DNA from: Mesonia phycicola
GTDB lineage: Bacteria > Bacteroidota > Bacteroidia > Flavobacteriales > Flavobacteriaceae
NCBI RefSeq assembly: GCF_900141885.1
Contig: NZ_FQYY01000009.1
Span: 1-64,000 of the forward strand
Reading direction: 5' to 3'
DNA length: 64,000 nt
Shown here: piece by piece, positions 33,965 through 42,527 of the stretch
How positions within the stretch are numbered: the stretch's first letter is position 1
How the letters are laid out: the number at the start of each line of letters is the position of its first letter
Program-made: the position numbers and the translations under genes
Notes under the pieces: model-generated
Database searches by the model: none
Told to the model about the DNA's origin: nothing
What the model saw: the letters and a program-made list of their open reading frames with translations, nothing else

Positions 33965-34098
33965 ATAGCTTTCAAAAAAAAAGAATAAATACAATTAAAA
34001 AAGTATAGAAACAATAAATAATATTTCAGGGGTTTGTTTTTTAGAAGTGAATAATTTCACAAACCCCATATTTATATTATTGTGCTTTGTGATTGCAA

Positions 34099-34653
34099 TT
34101 AAAGTTCTTCTAGTTGAAATGTAAGTTCTTTAGTGAAACAAATTTTTACTCCAGTTGCATTGTTTAACGTTCTAAATGAAACATCTGCATTTACAGTAAC
34201 TTCATTAGTTACTTCATTTAAAATATCGGCAATACATTGTGGATTTGTGCAAGTTTTACAATCAGATGCTATTACAGTTTTATCATCACTCCAAAAACCT
34301 GAAGGGTCAGCATGTGTTTTAAAATCTTCAGGGATGTCGTTAATACTAACAATGTAAAACCTTGTAATATCTTCTCTAATAGCCATTCTGAGAACTAAAT
34401 CATCTTCCATATTTTGAAGATCTTCGTAGTTTGAAGTTAAAAATTCTTCAAGTGTAGTTGTCTGTATTTCTTGAACGGTACCTAATTCAGTTGATATGGG
34501 GAAATTTGTATTATCAAACTTAAATAATTCACCACTTTCCAAATCAATTTCTTCATTGTTTTTAATAGAAGAGTTATTTACGGTAGTTTCATTGCTATCT
34601 TCAGTGCAGCTAAACATTGAAATTGATAAAAGTAAAAGAAAAAGTTTTTTCAT
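34099..34653 (-). CDS. Uncharacterised lipoprotein inside a repeat-flanked island
   Basis: A 184-residue lipoprotein: signal MKKLFLLLLSISMFSC (Cys16) followed by the acidic TEDSNETT, favouring surface exposure. The rest is polar with one Cys cluster, ASDCKTCTNPQCIADIL (about residues 131-145), and an N-terminal part rich in Glu and Asp. No family recognised. It is alone between two 25-bp copies of the trmN6 tail and separates the helicase gene from the rpsP-rimM-trmN6 operon. A partly paired structure (GGGGTTT...AAACCCC, 34029-34067) lies just downstream. Probably an acquired gene. Confidence 0.7.
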   Translation of the reverse strand: MKKLFLLLLSISMFSCTEDSNETTVNNSSIKNNEEIDLESGELFKFDNTNFPISTELGTVQEIQTTTLEEFLTSNYEDLQNMEDDLVLRMAIREDITRFYIVSINDIPEDFKTHADPSGFWSDDKTVIASDCKTCTNPQCIADILNEVTNEVTVNADVSFRTLNNATGVKICFTKELTFQLEEL

Positions 34654-34740
34654 AAGTTGTTGGTTTTTTGGTGACTATTCTTCCGAGAAAAGAAATAAAT
34701 ATATTAAAAAAAACAGCTTTGAATATTCAAAATGTTAAAA

Positions 34741-35457
34741 TTACATTTTCAAATAAAACTCCTTAACTAGGTTTTTGTAATCTTCAGTATATAAGTGTCT
34801 TTCTATTTCAATCACTAATTCTGAAGTTTTGGTAGGTGTTTTTTCAAAACCAAATTGCATTAAACTGCGTTTTATCGGTGCATTTTCGTTTCCTTTAACC
34901 GTAGTTAATTTTTGTAGATGAAGATTTTCTTGTAATGCAAGCTGAATAAATTCTTCTTGATTTTTATGCGGAATTATAGTGCAGAACCTGCCTTCTTTAG
35001 AAAGTAATTGAGAACTATATTTTACCAAGTCTTTAAACGGTAGTGCTTCTGTAAAACGAGCCGTGTTTCTGTTAGCTTCAGGAGAAGTGTAGTTTTCATC
35101 ATAAAATGGAGGGTTACTAATTATAAGATCGTATTCTTCATCTTCCATTTCTTCTGCAAATTCATCTAGACCTGCATGGTAACAAAATAAACGATCTCCC
35201 CAATCGCTATTCTCAAAATTATCTACACATTGCTCGTAAGCATCTTCGTCAATTTCAATAGCATCTATTACTTCTGCGTAGCTTTTTTGTGCTAACATTA
35301 AAGCAATAACTCCCGTGCCTGCACCTATGTCTAAAATAGAAAATGGATTAGCTTCTATATTTGCCCAAGCACCAAGCAACACGCCATCTGTGCCTATTTT
35401 CATAGCACATTTATCTTGTTCAATAGAAAACTGTTTAAATTGAAATGGCTTAGACAT
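34741..35457 (-). CDS. trmN6: tRNA1(Val) (adenine(37)-N6)-methyltransferase
   Basis: A 238-residue SAM-dependent methyltransferase (YfiC type). SAM motif LDIGAGTGVIAL at 42-53 and the N6-adenine signature NPPF at 115-118. It modifies A37 of tRNA-Val. Last gene of rpsP-rimM-trmN6, 20 bp after rimM. Its C-terminal codons (KNLVKEFYL region) are the source of, or match, the 25-bp repeat. Confidence 0.9.
   Translation of the reverse strand: MSKPFQFKQFSIEQDKCAMKIGTDGVLLGAWANIEANPFSILDIGAGTGVIALMLAQKSYAEVIDAIEIDEDAYEQCVDNFENSDWGDRLFCYHAGLDEFAEEMEDEEYDLIISNPPFYDENYTSPEANRNTARFTEALPFKDLVKYSSQLLSKEGRFCTIIPHKNQEEFIQLALQENLHLQKLTTVKGNENAPIKRSLMQFGFEKTPTKTSELVIEIERHLYTEDYKNLVKEFYLKM
34751..34775. repeat. 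25-bp direct repeat, right copy (within trmN6)
   Basis: Identical to 33940-33964. It lies 10 bp inside the 3' end of trmN6 and codes on the minus strand for part of VKEFYL. See the left copy for the interpretation. Confidence 0.85.
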
Positions 35458-35477
35458 AAGTAGTGGGTGTTATAAAT

Positions 35478-36005
35478 TTAATCGAGGTACATCTCAATTA
35501 AACCTTCTGGGACGTTGAGGTATAATTCTTTATTAGGCTTATCTATTTTCCAGATAAAATCATCATTGAGCGGAACAAGAATTTCTTTTCCTTCTCTTTC
35601 TATTTCAAATAGAGCTTGTGGAGTAGAATCATTAACTCCTTTTAAGATACCTACTTCTCCAAAAGTCTTGTCTATTACCTTGAAGCCAATAACTTCATGA
35701 AAATAAAATTGATCTTCCTTTAGCTCAGGAAGCATGGTTAATGGTAGGTAAACTTCTTTCTTTAGTAAAAGGTCAGCTTCTTTTTCTGTAGAGATATCTT
35801 CAAATTTTACACGAAGTAAATTACTTTTTTGAAGAGAACTTTTTTCAATAAAAAATGGAATCAAATTTTTGTTGAGATCAACAAAAACAGATTCCATTTT
35901 TAAAAAACTTTCGGGATCATCTGTATCTAGTTTAACTAGAAGTTCACCCTTGAAACTGAATTTACTAACGATTTTTCCAAGATAGAAACAATCTTCTTTT
36001 TGCAT
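35478..36005 (-). CDS. rimM: 16S rRNA processing protein RimM
   Basis: A 175-residue ribosome maturation factor that binds ribosomal protein S19 and helps build the 30S head. The N-terminal RimM barrel begins FYLGKIVSKFSFKGELLVKLDT, and the C-terminal PRC-like barrel contains FYFHEVIGFKVID and GKEILVPLNDDFI. Located 16 bp downstream of rpsP, as in most bacteria, and 20 bp upstream of trmN6 where other phyla have trmD. Confidence 0.93.
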   Translation of the reverse strand: MQKEDCFYLGKIVSKFSFKGELLVKLDTDDPESFLKMESVFVDLNKNLIPFFIEKSSLQKSNLLRVKFEDISTEKEADLLLKKEVYLPLTMLPELKEDQFYFHEVIGFKVIDKTFGEVGILKGVNDSTPQALFEIEREGKEILVPLNDDFIWKIDKPNKELYLNVPEGLIEMYLD

Positions 36006-36021
36006 CGTTAAATAATTTTAT

Positions 36022-36549
36022 TTATTCAGCAGTGTTTTCTTCAGCTTGTGTTTCTTCAGTAGCTTCTGCTTCTTCAGTTACAGTTACAGCTTCAGCTGCG
36101 GCAGCTTTAGCATCAGCTTCACGCTTTTCGTTTACTTCTTTCTCAGCAGCAAGGGCTATATCTTTAGCTTCTTGTTCTGCTTTAGAAAGGTTCTCTTTCT
36201 TAGCGTTTACTTTACCTTCTTTTTCTGCAACCCAAGCTTGGAATTTTTCTTCCGCTTGCTCTTCAGTTAAAGCTCCTTTACGTACTCCACCAGCTAAATG
36301 GTTTTTCAATAAAGCACCTTTGTAAGAAAGAATGGCACGTGTAGTGTCAGTTGGCTGAGCACCATTTTGTAACCATTTTACAGCACCGTCTACATCTAAT
36401 TCAATTGTAGCTGGGTTAGTGTTTGGATTGTAAACTCCTACTTTTTCTAAAAATTTACCATCTCTTTTTGAGCGTGCATCAGCAGCTACGATCCAATAAA
36501 AAGGTTTTCCTTTTTTACCGTGTCTTTGTAATCTTAATTTTACAGGCAT
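36022..36549 (-). CDS. rpsP: 30S ribosomal protein S16 with long C-terminal extension
   Basis: A 175-residue protein whose first 80 or so residues are a standard S16 ([33 protein letters not shown]). The remaining 90 are an Ala/Glu/Lys-rich, probably helical tail ([34 protein letters not shown]). Such extensions are usual in Bacteroidetes; ordinary S16 has 80-90 residues. First gene of rpsP-rimM-trmN6, with a promoter box and a leader hairpin upstream. Confidence 0.96.
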   Translation of the reverse strand: MPVKLRLQRHGKKGKPFYWIVAADARSKRDGKFLEKVGVYNPNTNPATIELDVDGAVKWLQNGAQPTDTTRAILSYKGALLKNHLAGGVRKGALTEEQAEEKFQAWVAEKEGKVNAKKENLSKAEQEAKDIALAAEKEVNEKREADAKAAAAEAVTVTEEAEATEETQAEENTAE

Positions 36550-36562
36550 AATGATTAAATTT

Positions 36563-36579
36563 TGGGGTTCTCGACCCCA
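36563..36579 (-). promoter_or_regulatory. Hairpin in the rpsP leader
   Basis: On the minus strand, TGGGGT-CGAGA-ACCCCA, a perfect 6-bp GC-rich stem about 14 nt before the rpsP start codon and 17 nt downstream of the -7 box. It could modulate translation or mRNA stability; not proven. Confidence 0.5.
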
Positions 36580-36595
36580 GTTATTAATAAGGCGG

Positions 36596-36603
36596 CAAAG
36601 ATA
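36596..36603 (-). promoter_or_regulatory. Putative rpsP -7 promoter element
   Basis: The minus strand reads TATCTTTG, matching TAnnTTTG, 46 bp upstream of rpsP. It is about 46 bp from the divergent box at 36650-36657. Confidence 0.6.
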
Positions 36604-36649
36604 CTATATAATTTTCTATTATTCGTGAAAAGATTATTAATTTTTATTT

Positions 36650-36657
36650 TACATTTG
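36650..36657 (+). promoter_or_regulatory. Putative -7 promoter element (lipoprotein gene 36691)
   Basis: TACATTTG matches the consensus, 33 bp before the ATG at 36691. Confidence 0.55.
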
Positions 36658-36690
36658 TAGTACTCAAATAGTTAAATATACCTCTAATTT

Positions 36691-37335
36691 ATGAAAAAAT
36701 TAACCTTACTTTTCCTTTTTACTCTAATTCTTATAAGTTGTGGAGATGACATAGAAAGTAACACACCCTCCATACAAGGAGAAGTCAATGGAGTATTTTT
36801 TAGATCAAATTCATCTACAGCATATTTAAATGCAGATGGTTCTGTAACTTTAACAGGTAATACTGGTCTAGATGTAATTACGTTAAAAACAGCTTCAACA
36901 GATATAGGGCAGTATGAGCTAGGTTTGGGCTCACAAAGTGAAGCAGGTTATCAGGTTAACGGATTAACTACTTATGCTACTGGCGATACGGGAGAGGGAT
37001 TAATTGAAATAACTGCTTTTACCGAAAGTAAATTATCTGGAGAGTTTTATTTTGATGCTATTAATGGAGATACGTTAACTATTAGTAAAGGTTCTTTTTT
37101 TGATGTTCCTTTAACAAATGGAACGATAGACGGTGGTGATTTTTCTTGTACAGATGCAGCACTTACTACGGTGGTTGCTTTTCAAGCATATTCTGCTGTA
37201 ACAGTAGATGATGAAAATTATGAGTCTGTTTGTGTGGCTTACCAAGCGGCGTTAGAGTCTCAAATAACTCTTTGCGGTGATGATAGTGGAGAGCTTGCTG
37301 CAGAGTTAGAAAGTTTAGATTGTGTAGTAGAATAA
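36691..37335 (+). CDS. Uncharacterised lipoprotein, DUF6252-like
   Basis: A 214-residue lipoprotein with signal MKKLTLLFLFTLILISC (Cys17) followed by GDDIES, a likely surface-export pattern. Residues 25-150 form a Thr/Gly-rich beta domain (VNGVFFRSNSSTAYLNADG, ITLKTASTDIGQYELG) similar to DUF6252 proteins. A C-terminal Cys-containing helical part (about 155-214) is separate. Single gene with promoter box and strong terminator. Function unknown. Confidence 0.75.
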   Translation: MKKLTLLFLFTLILISCGDDIESNTPSIQGEVNGVFFRSNSSTAYLNADGSVTLTGNTGLDVITLKTASTDIGQYELGLGSQSEAGYQVNGLTTYATGDTGEGLIEITAFTESKLSGEFYFDAINGDTLTISKGSFFDVPLTNGTIDGGDFSCTDAALTTVVAFQAYSAVTVDDENYESVCVAYQAALESQITLCGDDSGELAAELESLDCVVE

Positions 37336-37357
37336 AAAAATATAAAATTTATTTTTT

Positions 37358-37390
37358 AAAAAACCGCTGTAATTAACAGCGGTTTTTTTT
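37358..37390 (+). terminator. Terminator of the lipoprotein gene
   Basis: AAAAAACCGCTGT / ACAGCGGTTTTTT with a 5-nt loop and a run of Ts, 22 bp after the stop at 37335. Confidence 0.9.
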
Positions 37391-37468
37391 TGTTGATAAC
37401 TCTACTTTTTTTAAGTGTTGTGATTTGCTAATTTTATCCGTTCAATTCTTCTAAAGCAAAATCAGCAC

Positions 37469-40400
37469 ATGTATTTAATTTTTGATACGGAAACTACCGG
37501 ATTACCAAAACGTTGGGATGCACCAATAACAGATTCTGATAATTGGCCAAGAGCTATTCAAATTGCTTGGCAGTTGCACGATGATTTGGGAGAGCTAGTA
37601 GAGAGTGATGATTTTTTAATTACTCCAGATGGTTTTAATATTCCTTATGATGCTGAAAAAATTCACGGAATATCTACAGAGTTAGCAGCTCAAGATGGAT
37701 TAAATCTAAGAGAAGGTTTGGTGCGTTTTCAAAAAGCGCTAGATAAAACTAAGTTTATTGTTGGGCAAAATGTAGGTTTTGATGTTAATATAATGGGGGC
37801 AGAGTTTCACCGAGAAGGGATAGAAACTAACCTTACCCAATTACCTGTTTTAGATACGTGTACAGAAACTACCGCAAAATTATGTGAAATACCAGGAGGA
37901 CGTGGAGGTAAGTTTAAACTACCAACTTTAACAGAGTTGCACCAACACTTATTTCACCAGCCTTTTGCAGAGGCGCATAATGCCACGGCAGATGTAGAGG
38001 CAACAACACGTTGTTTTTTAGAATTAATAAGGTTACGTGTTTTTACTGCTGAAGAGTTAGATGTAACGCCAGATTATTTTGAAAATTTTTCCGAAGCAAA
38101 TCCGCAACCAATTCAGCTTATAGGGTTAAAGCATATTAATCTTAAAAAAGCATCAGAGGCCATTCGTAAAAAAATGGCAAAAAAAGAACCTCAAGAACAA
38201 CTTTCAGAAGAAGAAATAAAAGAGAATATTGAGGTTTTACAGAAGGAAGATTTTGTTCATTTACACAATCATAGTCAATATTCCATTTTACAATCTACTA
38301 TTAGTGTTCAAGATTTAGTAAAAGCAGCAGCAGAAAGAAAAATGCCTGCAGTAGCTTTAACAGATCACGCTAATATGATGGGAGCTTTTCACTTTGTGTC
38401 TGCAGTAGAGAGGCACAATAAAGAAGTTGCTAGCAAAAAAGCAGAAGCAGAAGAAAATGGGGAGGCTTACGACGGTAAAGAGATAACGGCTATTGTAGGT
38501 TGTGAGTTTTTTGTTTGTGAAAATCATACCGACAAGTCTAGAAAAGATAATGGTTACCAAATTGTACTTCTTGCAAAAAATAAAAAAGGCTACCATAACT
38601 TGGCAAAAATGTCGTCTTTGGCGTACACCGATGGTTTTTACTATGTGCCACGTATAGATAAAGAAGTTATCAAGCGCTATAAAGAAGATATTATGGTGCT
38701 TACTGGTAATTTGTATGGAGAAGTGCCGAGTAAAGTATTAAACGTAGGAGAAAACCAAGCAGAAGAAGCATTACTTTGGTGGAAAGAGGAGTTTGGAGAC
38801 GATTTATATATAGAGTTAATGCGTCACGGTCAAGAAGATGAAAACCGTGTAAATGAAGTGTTAGTTCGTTTAGCAAGACAACATGATGTAAAAATTATTG
38901 CTACCAATAACACTTATTACTGTGATAAAGAAAATGCGAATGCGCATGATATTTTACTTTGTGTAAAAGACGGAGAAAAACAGTCTACCCCAATTGGTAG
39001 AGGTAGAGGTTATCGTTACGGTTTGCCTAATCAAGAGTATTATTTCAAATCTTCAGAAGAGATGAAAGAGCTCTTCAAAGATTTGCCAGAAGCAATTACC
39101 AACATTCAAGAAGTAGTAGATAAAGTAGAGAGGTTTGTTTTAGCAAGAGATGTATTACTGCCTGCTTTTAATATTCCAGAGCGTTTTTTAAATGAAAAAG
39201 ATAAAGAAGATAACGGGAAACGTGGAGAAAATGCTTATCTAAAACATCTAACTTTTGAAGGAGCAAAAGAACGCTACGGAGAAATTACAGAGTCTATTAA
39301 AGAGCGATTAGATTTTGAGCTTTCTGTTATTGAAAAAACAGGATATCCGGGTTATTTCTTAATTGTAGAAGATTTTATTCGGGAAGCAAGAAATATGGAC
39401 GTATCTGTTGGTCCTGGTAGGGGATCTGCAGCAGGAAGTGCGGTAGCATATTGTTTAAAAATCACCAATATAGATCCTATAAAGTACGATTTGCTTTTTG
39501 AGCGTTTTTTAAATCCAGATCGTGTAAGTATGCCCGATATTGATATTGATTTTGATGACGAAGGAAGAAGTAGGGTAATGGACTATGTAATTGAAAAATA
39601 TGGAGCCAATCAAGTAGCGCAGATTATTACCTATGGTACTATGGCAGCCAAATCTTCTATTAGAGATACAGCTAGGGTGTTAGATTTACCGTTGAGTGAT
39701 GCAGATAGAATAGCAAAACTAATTCCAGATATGTCTAAGCTAAATAAAATATTTGGTTTAGATGAAAAGGGACTTAAAGCAAAATTTAGAGCAGAAGAAA
39801 TAGATAAAGTAAATGAATTGCTTAATATTTCTGATGGTGAAGATCTAGAAGCGCAAACCGTAAATCAAGCAAGAATATTAGAAGGTTCTGTTAGAAATAC
39901 CGGTATTCACGCTTGTGGAGTAATTATTACTCCTGGTGATATCACCAATTACGTGCCTGTCTCTGTAGCTAAAGATTCTGATTTATATGTTACCCAATTT
40001 GATAACTCGGTAGTAGAAAGTGCTGGGTTGTTAAAAATGGATTTCTTAGGGTTAAAAACATTAACCTTAATTAAAGATACCATTAAAATTGTAAAAGGTC
40101 GTCACGGGATAGAGTTAGACCCAGAAAATTTTCCGTTAGATGATGAGAAAACTTATGAGCTCTTTCAAAGAGGAGAAACTGTAGGGATATTTCAATATGA
40201 ATCTCCCGGAATGCAAAAACACATGCAAGCGTTAAAGCCTACTGTTTTTGAAGATTTAATTGCAATGAATGCTTTGTATAGACCAGGACCAATGGAATAT
40301 ATACCAAGTTTTATTGCACGTAAGCACGGGACAGAAGAAATTATTTATGATTTAGATGCATGTGAAGAGTATTTGGCAGAAACCTATGGTATTACCGTTT

Positions 40401-41854
40401 ATCAAGAGCAAGTAATGCTTTTGTCTCAAAAACTAGCAGATTTTACTAAGGGTGAAGCAGATGTCTTACGTAAGGCAATGGGTAAAAAGCAAAAGCACGT
40501 ACTAGATAAAATGAAACCTCAATTTATTGAGCAGGCTTCAGCCAAAGGGCATGCGGTAGATAAGTTAGAGAAAATATGGAAAGATTGGGAGGCATTTGCA
40601 GCGTATGCATTTAACAAGTCTCACTCCACATGTTATGCTTGGATAGCCTACCAAACAGCATATTGTAAAGCACATTATCCAGCAGAGTATATGGCTGCAG
40701 TACTATCTAACAACATGAATAATATTAAAAACGTAACATTTTTTATGGAAGAATGTAAACGTATGAAGCTGCCTGTACTTGGTCCAGATGTTAATGAATC
40801 TTACTACAAGTTTTCTGTCAATAAAAACAATGCAGTACGTTTTGGGATGGGAGCCATAAAAGGAGTAGGTAGTGGAGCTGTAGCTACTATTGTAGAAAAT
40901 AGAAAAGACGGAGCTTACCGTTCTATTTTTGATATGGCTAAACGTATAGATTTACGAGCAGCAAATAAAAAAGCATTTGAAAATTTAGCCTTGGCAGGAG
41001 GTTTTGATTGTTTTCAGCCTACACATAGAGCTCAATATTTTCATGATGAGGGAGACGGAATTACATTTTTAGAAAAAGTAATGAAGTTTGCCGCTAAATT
41101 TCAAGAGAATCAAAACTCCTCTCAAGTAAGTTTGTTTGGAGAGGCTAGTGATGTGCAAATTCCAGAGCCTCAAGTGCCACCTTGTGAAGAGTGGGTAACT
41201 ATGGAAAAGCTTAGAAAAGAGAGAGAAGTAGTAGGTATCTACATATCAGGACACCCGCTAGATGATTTTAGATATGAAATAGATTATTTCTGTAATAGTG
41301 CTTTAGAAGATTTAAACGATTTGCATAGTCAAACAGGCAGAGAGTTGTCTATTGCATGTATAATAAGTGATGTGCAGCATAGAACTAGTAAAATGGGTAA
41401 AGGTTGGGCTGCATTTACAGTAGAAGATTATACAGAGTCTTACGAGTTTAGAATATTTGGAGAAGAATATCTAAAATACCGCCACTTTTTAATGCCTAAC
41501 AATTTTGTGCACATTAAAGTTTATGTGAAACCAGGTTGGGTAAATAAAGATACAGGAAAAGCTGGAGAGCCGAGAATACAATTTAATGCTTTTAAACAGC
41601 TACAAGATGTGATGGAGAATATGGCTAAAAAATTAACTCTTCAAATAGATATAGATGATTTGAAAGAAGAGAAAATAGAGGCCTTAAAAGATTTGTTTAT
41701 TACTTATACGGGAGATCAGTCTATTAATTTTGTGGTTTATGAGCTTAAAGAGCGCTTAAAACTGAATATGGCTAGTAGAAAACAAAAAGTGAAAATTTGT
41801 AGAGAATTATTAGATGAATTAACAGATCAGCGTTTAAAATACAAAGTGAATTAA
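37469..41854 (+). CDS. dnaE: DNA polymerase III alpha subunit with fused N-terminal exonuclease
   Basis: A 1461-residue replicative polymerase. Residues 1-190 are a DnaQ-like 3'-5' exonuclease (DTETTG at 6-11, HNATADVEATT near 171-181). A PHP domain starts near residue 264 (HLHNHSQYS, ALTDHANMMG). The palm carries GPGRGSAAGSAVAYCLK and the catalytic PDIDIDF near 689-695. Helix-hairpin-helix, OB and C-terminal clamp/tau-binding regions follow, with the conserved FNKSHSTCYAWIAYQTAY. Ordinary DnaE is about 1160 residues; the extra length is the fused proofreading domain, known from Bacteroidetes. Monocistronic. Confidence 0.96.
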   Translation: MYLIFDTETTGLPKRWDAPITDSDNWPRAIQIAWQLHDDLGELVESDDFLITPDGFNIPYDAEKIHGISTELAAQDGLNLREGLVRFQKALDKTKFIVGQNVGFDVNIMGAEFHREGIETNLTQLPVLDTCTETTAKLCEIPGGRGGKFKLPTLTELHQHLFHQPFAEAHNATADVEATTRCFLELIRLRVFTAEELDVTPDYFENFSEANPQPIQLIGLKHINLKKASEAIRKKMAKKEPQEQLSEEEIKENIEVLQKEDFVHLHNHSQYSILQSTISVQDLVKAAAERKMPAVALTDHANMMGAFHFVSAVERHNKEVASKKAEAEENGEAYDGKEITAIVGCEFFVCENHTDKSRKDNGYQIVLLAKNKKGYHNLAKMSSLAYTDGFYYVPRIDKEVIKRYKEDIMVLTGNLYGEVPSKVLNVGENQAEEALLWWKEEFGDDLYIELMRHGQEDENRVNEVLVRLARQHDVKIIATNNTYYCDKENANAHDILLCVKDGEKQSTPIGRGRGYRYGLPNQEYYFKSSEEMKELFKDLPEAITNIQEVVDKVERFVLARDVLLPAFNIPERFLNEKDKEDNGKRGENAYLKHLTFEGAKERYGEITESIKERLDFELSVIEKTGYPGYFLIVEDFIREARNMDVSVGPGRGSAAGSAVAYCLKITNIDPIKYDLLFERFLNPDRVSMPDIDIDFDDEGRSRVMDYVIEKYGANQVAQIITYGTMAAKSSIRDTARVLDLPLSDADRIAKLIPDMSKLNKIFGLDEKGLKAKFRAEEIDKVNELLNISDGEDLEAQTVNQARILEGSVRNTGIHACGVIITPGDITNYVPVSVAKDSDLYVTQFDNSVVESAGLLKMDFLGLKTLTLIKDTIKIVKGRHGIELDPENFPLDDEKTYELFQRGETVGIFQYESPGMQKHMQALKPTVFEDLIAMNALYRPGPMEYIPSFIARKHGTEEIIYDLDACEEYLAETYGITVYQEQVMLLSQKLADFTKGEADVLRKAMGKKQKHVLDKMKPQFIEQASAKGHAVDKLEKIWKDWEAFAAYAFNKSHSTCYAWIAYQTAYCKAHYPAEYMAAVLSNNMNNIKNVTFFMEECKRMKLPVLGPDVNESYYKFSVNKNNAVRFGMGAIKGVGSGAVATIVENRKDGAYRSIFDMAKRIDLRAANKKAFENLALAGGFDCFQPTHRAQYFHDEGDGITFLEKVMKFAAKFQENQNSSQVSLFGEASDVQIPEPQVPPCEEWVTMEKLRKEREVVGIYISGHPLDDFRYEIDYFCNSALEDLNDLHSQTGRELSIACIISDVQHRTSKMGKGWAAFTVEDYTESYEFRIFGEEYLKYRHFLMPNNFVHIKVYVKPGWVNKDTGKAGEPRIQFNAFKQLQDVMENMAKKLTLQIDIDDLKEEKIEALKDLFITYTGDQSINFVVYELKERLKLNMASRKQKVKICRELLDELTDQRLKYKVN

Positions 41855-41898
41855 TTTTTTGTAGTGATAAGTTTATGGTTAATGTGCCTTTTGTGTTA

Positions 41899-41997
41899 GG
41901 GATAGAGACGTTTGTTGAAGCTCTTTTTATTTTATAATTAAAATAAAATAAAAAAGCGACTGTCGAAAGCCCGACCCGAAGGGAAACACCTAAATAG
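41899..41997 (+). repeat. Flavobacterial intergenic hairpin element, copy B
   Basis: Second copy of the element at 501-606. Shared parts: GGGATAGAgaCG on the left and AAGCCCGACCCGAAGGG with CCTAAATAGG on the right. Here the hairpin is CTTTTTATTTTAT... / ...ATAAAATAAAAAAG, different in sequence from copy A although it pairs equally well. It lies 98 bp before trxA and covers the dnaE downstream region. Confidence 0.7.
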
Positions 41998-42061
41998 GAA
42001 ATTTCAATTTATGAATAGTCTAATGTAATACTAAAAAGCATGTTTAACCGAAATATTTCTT

Positions 42062-42069
42062 TATTTTTG
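42062..42069 (+). promoter_or_regulatory. Putative trxA -7 promoter element
   Basis: TATTTTTG, exact consensus, 26 bp before the trxA ATG; a weak GTTT lies near the -33 position. Confidence 0.55.
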
Positions 42070-42094
42070 TGTATCAAACAAAAAAGATAATATT

Positions 42095-42412
42095 ATGGCA
42101 TTAGAGATAACAGACGCAAATTTTGAAGAAACAGTATTAAAAAGTGATAAGCCTGTATTGGTAGATTTTTGGGCTGCTTGGTGCGGACCTTGTAGAATGG
42201 TTGGACCAATCATTGATGAGGTAAGTAAAGATTATGAAGGGAAAGCAGTAGTTGGTAAATTAGATGTAGACGCTAATCAAGAATTTGCTGCAAAATATGG
42301 TGTTAGAAATATACCTACAGTATTAGTATTTAAAGATGGTGAGTTAGTTAACCGTCAAGTAGGTGTATCTCCAAAAAATACATATACAGATGCAATTGAT
42401 GCTTTGTTGTAA
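42095..42412 (+). CDS. trxA: Thioredoxin
   Basis: A 105-residue classical thioredoxin, a cytosolic disulfide reductant. Active site WCGPC with Cys30 and Cys33, the buried Asp in VDFWAAW, and cis-Pro in RNIPTVLVFKDG (about residue 74). Its length is standard. Single gene with its own promoter box and terminator. Confidence 0.96.
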   Translation: MALEITDANFEETVLKSDKPVLVDFWAAWCGPCRMVGPIIDEVSKDYEGKAVVGKLDVDANQEFAAKYGVRNIPTVLVFKDGELVNRQVGVSPKNTYTDAIDALL

Positions 42413-42433
42413 TAACAAAAAGTATATATTTAT

Positions 42434-42467
42434 AAAAAGGTTTGGCTCATAGTCAAACCTTTTTTTA
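42434..42467 (+). terminator. trxA terminator
   Basis: AAAAAGGTTTG / CAAACCTTTTT plus a T run, 22 bp after the trxA stop. Confidence 0.88.
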
Positions 42468-42527
42468 TTTTTAAGATGTTTAGAAAAAATAAATTTTTCT
42501 AAGCTATTAATGCAGATATAAACATTT

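Noticed and set aside
34029-34067. GGGGTTT...GTGAA/TTCAC...AAACCCC structure as a terminator
   Set aside because: It pairs, but has a large bulge and no T run on either strand.
33940-34775. Insertion sequence
   Set aside because: No transposase and no terminal inverted repeats; a 25-bp direct duplication is long for ordinary IS target duplications.
36032-36325. Ser/Phe-rich frames on the plus strand opposite rpsP (36032-36325 and 36046-36270)
   Set aside because: They are antisense shadows of the Ala/Glu-rich S16 tail; the codon bias of that tail keeps the opposite frames open.
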